A stretch of DNA of 8,929 bases from assembly GCA_021202715.1 (NCBI GenBank), contig JAJQCL010000156.1:248-9176 (forward strand). Reading direction: 5' to 3'. The position numbers were made by a program, and so were the translations under genes. This document shows positions 7,407 through 8,929 of the stretch, one piece after another. How positions within the stretch are numbered: position 1 is the stretch's first letter; every line of letters begins with the position of its first letter. This stretch comes from Lachnospiraceae bacterium (GTDB lineage: Bacteria; Bacillota; Clostridia; Lachnospirales; Lachnospiraceae). The notes beneath the pieces were generated by a model that saw only the letters and a list, made by a program, of their open reading frames with translations, had not been told where the DNA came from and searched no databases.

Positions 7407-7440
7407 TACTCGGAGGATATCACAAAATATAAAAGCACGC
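7396..7440. promoter_or_regulatory. Inverted repeat over the operon promoter (candidate operator)
   Basis: GTGTGCTTTTATA (7396-7408) and TATAAAAGCACGC (7428-7440) are inverted copies with one mismatch in 13 bases and a 19-base spacer. The right arm lies in the -35/spacer region and the left arm at the transcription start of the candidate promoter. A bound repressor would cover the polymerase site. The arms share the TGTGC/CGTGC word with sites upstream of the regulator gene, so the LacI-type protein encoded at 7755-8789 is the natural candidate. Binding itself is inferred. Confidence 0.5.
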
Positions 7441-7442
7441 AA
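7414..7442 (-). promoter_or_regulatory. Candidate promoter of the transaldolase-iol operon
   Basis: On the minus strand TTGCGT (7437-7442) and TATCCT (7414-7419) are separated by 17 bases. The matches to sigma-A consensus are three and four of six. A weak box pair fits a promoter that needs relief from repression or activation. It is placed between the terminator of the regulator gene and the first operon gene, and its boxes fall inside the inverted repeat at 7396-7440, which strengthens the assignment. Confidence 0.45.
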
Positions 7443-7481
7443 GTGTTTTTTGAAAAATTTCTGCATCTTTTTCATTTTCTT

Positions 7482-7544
7482 GCGTGCTTTGTGCGTTTTT
7501 GAACTTTTTCTGCTGAATTTTATCGTGTGCTTTTGTGTGCTTTC
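7482..7544. repeat. Repeated G(C/T)GTGCTTT half-sites upstream of the operon promoter
   Basis: Ten-base copies occur at 7482-7491 (GCGTGCTTTG), 7525-7534 (GTGTGCTTTT) and 7535-7544 (GTGTGCTTTC). The last two abut exactly, so TGTGC recurs at a 10-base interval, about one helical turn. Further copies lie at 7396-7405 and, inverted, at 7431-7440. The cluster looks like a multi-site operator upstream of the -35 box, suited to cooperative or looped binding. Confidence 0.5.
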
Positions 7545-7571
7545 TTTCTGGCAGAGTTGAGAAATCCGCTC

Positions 7572-7588
7572 ATTTTTCTTCGAAAAAT
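7572..7588. other. Perfect AT-rich hairpin next to the terminator
   Basis: ATTTTTC (7572-7578) and GAAAAAT (7582-7588) are perfect inverted repeats around a three-base loop. The right arm is also the U-tract of the terminator at 7583-7610 on the minus strand. On the plus strand it has no GC stem and no gene feeding into it, so it is probably part of the terminator module. Confidence 0.45.
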
Positions 7589-7610
7589 GGCCCCTTCCCC
7601 CACAAGGGGC
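7583..7610 (-). terminator. Rho-independent terminator of the regulator gene
   Basis: In the minus-strand transcript the stem GCCCCTT/AAGGGGC (7604-7610 with 7590-7596) closes a seven-base loop and is followed by CA and five U residues (7587-7583). This ends the regulator transcript about 145 bases after its stop codon and separates it from the operon promoter further along. The structure is of standard strength, seven mostly G-C pairs. Confidence 0.75.
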
Positions 7611-7642
7611 GCCTGCGGTGTCATGTTTTGGCGGGTTTCGCG

Positions 7643-7735
7643 ATACCACGGATTTTCCTCGAAGAGCGCCATGCGGGTGTCCGCGCATACCACGGATTTC
7701 CCTCGGCGAGCGCCCTGCGGGTGTCCGCGCATACC
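7643..7735. repeat. Tandem 44-base repeat after the regulator gene
   Basis: Two units abut exactly, 7643-7686 and 7687-7730, identical at 40 of 44 positions, and a third begins with ATACC at 7731-7735. Both units begin ATACCACGGATTT and end TGCGGGTGTCCGCGC, which contains the hairpin GCGG-GTGT-CCGC. A decayed further copy can be seen at 7609-7622 (GCGCC, TGCGG and TGTC in order), overlapping the terminator arm. The repeat is much more GC-rich than the adjoining control region. It sits in the untranslated tail of the regulator mRNA. Minus-strand reading frames through it exist only because of the repeat and show no ribosome site that I can see. It looks like a copy of a dispersed intergenic element. 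Confidence 0.7.
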
Positions 7736-7754
7736 GCCACCGCCCTTGATGTCG

Positions 7755-8789
7755 CTACAGGTTGTATTTCGTTTTAATACTGATATCCGTGTACATATAT
7801 TCCGTCTCAGGTTCTTTATTCCAGCAGAGCTTGTCGGCCAGCAGAGAAATGGCGCGATGCCCCTGATGATAGCCGTCCTGATCGATCAGGAAGTCCACGA
7901 CATCGTTCTGCAGATAAGAAATATTCTTCGGCGTGCAGTCGTAAAGGATTACATAAGGCCTGTGCGCCGGTTTCATCTGCTCGAAAGCACGAACGACCCC
8001 CGCCTGCCCGCCGGACACAACCAGGATCCCGCCCAGATCCGGAAAGGCCGTCATCGTCTTGACAATGATCTGTTCGACCTCCTCCGTGCGGTCAAAGCTG
8101 CTCTGCACACCGACGATCTCCATCTCCGGAAAGCTCGTTTTCAGCTCCCCGATGAATCCGTCCATACGCAGACTCGATGCACTGTTCGAGAAATTTCCCG
8201 TGATACAAAGCACCCGGCCCACGCCGCGCATCATCAGCCCCATAAGCCCCGCGGCCGTGCTCCCGCTCTTCCGGTTGTCAAGGCCAACAAAACTCATGCG
8301 CCCGGCTCCCACGATATCCGAATTAAAGGTCACAACGGGAATTCCTTCCTCTACAGTCAGTCGATTCAGGCGTTCCCGTACACCCTCGCAGTCCACCGGC
8401 ATAATGGCCAGACCGTCGATTCCCTCCTCGACGAGTTCCCCGATGAGACGCAGCTGCTCTGCCTCATCAACGCCCCGGCTCTCTTTCAGGATGACGTGCA
8501 CCCCCTGCTTCTCCATGTTGGCGCGAGCCGTCTCAATGCCCCGCATGATCTCCAGCATAAAGGAGGCGCCGGCCAGCTGTGTCACCACGCCGATCTTTTT
8601 ACGAAAATCAACCCGCCCGGCTGCCGCCGCCTTCCGCATACTTCGCGTCGTATAGCCAAGCTCCTCCGCAACCTGCGTGACCTTCACGGCCACCTCAGGC
8701 CGCACCCGGCCGCGATGGTTCAGTACCCGATCCACTGTTCCGCGGGATACTCCCGTCCGCTCTGCAATCTCCTGTATCGTTCCTGCCAT
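7755..8789 (-). CDS. LacI-family transcriptional regulator, probable regulator of the iol operon
   Basis: The 344-residue protein has an N-terminal helix-turn-helix (TIQEIAERTGVSRGTVDRVL, 4-23), a hinge-helix region to about residue 60, and a periplasmic-binding-protein-like effector domain (65-344). Landmarks of that domain are KKIGVVTQ (64-71), DGLAIMPVD (125-133), PVVTFNSDI (151-159), FVGLDNRKSG (167-176), CITGNFSNSASSLRMDGF (195-212) and ILYDCTP (281-287). It resembles the sugar-ABC-binding-protein type seen in many sugar and polyol regulators. The recognition helix reads TVDRVLN where classical LacI proteins have TVSRVLN. The start at 8789 has AGGAAGG eight bases upstream. It has its own promoter and terminator, reads in the same direction as the iol genes, and shares half-site sequences with their promoter, so autoregulation and control of the operon are likely. 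The effector, perhaps inositol or a pathway intermediate, is not readable from sequence. It is not the DeoR-type IolR of Bacillus. Confidence 0.92.
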   Translation of the reverse strand: MAGTIQEIAERTGVSRGTVDRVLNHRGRVRPEVAVKVTQVAEELGYTTRSMRKAAAAGRVDFRKKIGVVTQLAGASFMLEIMRGIETARANMEKQGVHVILKESRGVDEAEQLRLIGELVEEGIDGLAIMPVDCEGVRERLNRLTVEEGIPVVTFNSDIVGAGRMSFVGLDNRKSGSTAAGLMGLMMRGVGRVLCITGNFSNSASSLRMDGFIGELKTSFPEMEIVGVQSSFDRTEEVEQIIVKTMTAFPDLGGILVVSGGQAGVVRAFEQMKPAHRPYVILYDCTPKNISYLQNDVVDFLIDQDGYHQGHRAISLLADKLCWNKEPETEYMYTDISIKTKYNL

Positions 8790-8802
8790 AGTTCAACCTT
8801 CC

Positions 8803-8846
8803 TGTGCAAACATGTGCTTTTGCGCTATATGCTTTATTTTTGCACA
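8803..8846. promoter_or_regulatory. Half-site cluster downstream of the regulator promoter
   Basis: TGTGCAAA (8803-8810) and ATGTGCTTTT (8812-8821) place TGTGC at a 10-base interval. TTTGCACA (8839-8846) is an inverted copy of the first. AAACATGTGC (8808-8817) is the exact reverse complement of GCACATGTTT at 7385-7394 in the leader of the iol operon. The cluster lies between the inferred transcription start (near 8853) and the regulator start codon, a suitable place for autorepression. Confidence 0.5.
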
Positions 8847-8859
8847 CCCATTGTAAAAT

Positions 8860-8888
8860 AACATACCTGAATCCCTCATCAAAGTCAA
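8860..8888 (-). promoter_or_regulatory. Promoter of the LacI-type regulator gene
   Basis: On the minus strand TTGACT (8883-8888) and TATGTT (8860-8865) are separated by exactly 17 bases, matching sigma-A consensus at five and four of six positions. The inferred start near 8853 gives a leader of about 64 bases. Repeated TGTGC half-sites lie on both sides (8904-8920 and 8803-8846). Confidence 0.6.
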
Positions 8889-8903
8889 GTGTATCTTCAA
8901 TTT

Positions 8904-8920
8904 TGTGCAAAATGTGCAAA
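8904..8920. promoter_or_regulatory. Tandem TGTGCAAA pair upstream of the regulator promoter
   Basis: TGTGCAAA occurs at 8904-8911 and again at 8913-8920, a 9-base interval. The pair lies about 16 bases upstream of the -35 box. Together with the copies downstream of the start site it brackets the promoter, a layout that also appears at the operon promoter (7525-7544 upstream, 7396-7440 over the start). Confidence 0.45.
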
Positions 8921-8929
8921 GATTTTTTT

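Noticed and set aside
7404..7732. Two minus-strand frames beginning MRGHPHGA and MRGHPQGA
   Set aside because: Both starts come from the 44-base repeat units, the frames read through the terminator stem, and they end in Lys/Arg-rich translation of AT-rich control DNA. They look like non-coding repeats.
7643..7735. CRISPR array
   Set aside because: The repeats abut with no spacers and there are only two full units; no cas genes are present.
7527..8861. Plus-strand frame of 444 codons opposite the regulator
   Set aside because: Antisense to a clear LacI-type gene and running through its promoter, terminator and repeats; no domain and no convincing ribosome site.
8695..8919. Small minus-strand frame of 74 codons overlapping the regulator start
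   Set aside because: It lies across the regulator promoter and reads the start of the regulator gene in another frame; no ribosome site or domain.

Overview
The window is one catabolic gene cluster read entirely on the minus strand, from high to low coordinates. It holds a LacI-type regulator, a transaldolase-family enzyme, iolD, iolB, iolE, iolA and the first part of iolG, which is cut by the left edge. Base composition is GC-rich by eye in the genes and AT-rich in the control regions. Nearly every gene has a strong purine-rich Shine-Dalgarno sequence, and the iol proteins are of the Bacillota type. I infer an anaerobic Clostridia-like member of the Bacillota, possibly Lachnospiraceae. I cannot name a species.

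Layout. At the right end (8790-8929) lies the regulator promoter, with several TGTGC-type half-sites around it. The regulator gene follows (8789-7755). The 478-base gap 7754-7277 holds, in transcription order, a tandem 44-base repeat, a rho-independent terminator, an AT-rich hairpin, a set of half-sites resembling those before the regulator, a candidate operon promoter with an inverted repeat across its -10 region, and a leader of about 130 bases. The five complete structural genes follow with gaps of only 16 to 54 bases, so they are probably one transcript. Between iolA and iolG there is a 168-base gap with a long structured hairpin, smaller hairpins and a possible internal promoter.

How the genes work together. 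IolG oxidises myo-inositol to scyllo-inosose. IolE dehydrates it to the cyclic trihydroxy-dione, IolD opens the ring to 5-deoxyglucuronate, and IolB isomerises this to 2-deoxy-5-keto-D-gluconate (DKG). In the classical route IolC phosphorylates DKG and IolJ cleaves it to DHAP and malonate semialdehyde, which IolA converts to acetyl-CoA. Neither IolC nor IolJ is visible here. The first operon gene is instead a transaldolase-family protein.

The most interesting idea from the window is that this protein may cleave DKG directly. Drawn as a ketose, DKG is a 5-deoxy-hex-2-ulose 6-carboxylate with the same C3/C4 configuration as D-fructose. Moving its dihydroxyacetone unit to glyceraldehyde 3-phosphate would give fructose 6-phosphate plus malonate semialdehyde, the substrate of IolA. 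This parallels the sulfo-transaldolase route for sulfoquinovose. It is an inference: the genes outside the window decide whether IolC and IolJ are really missing.
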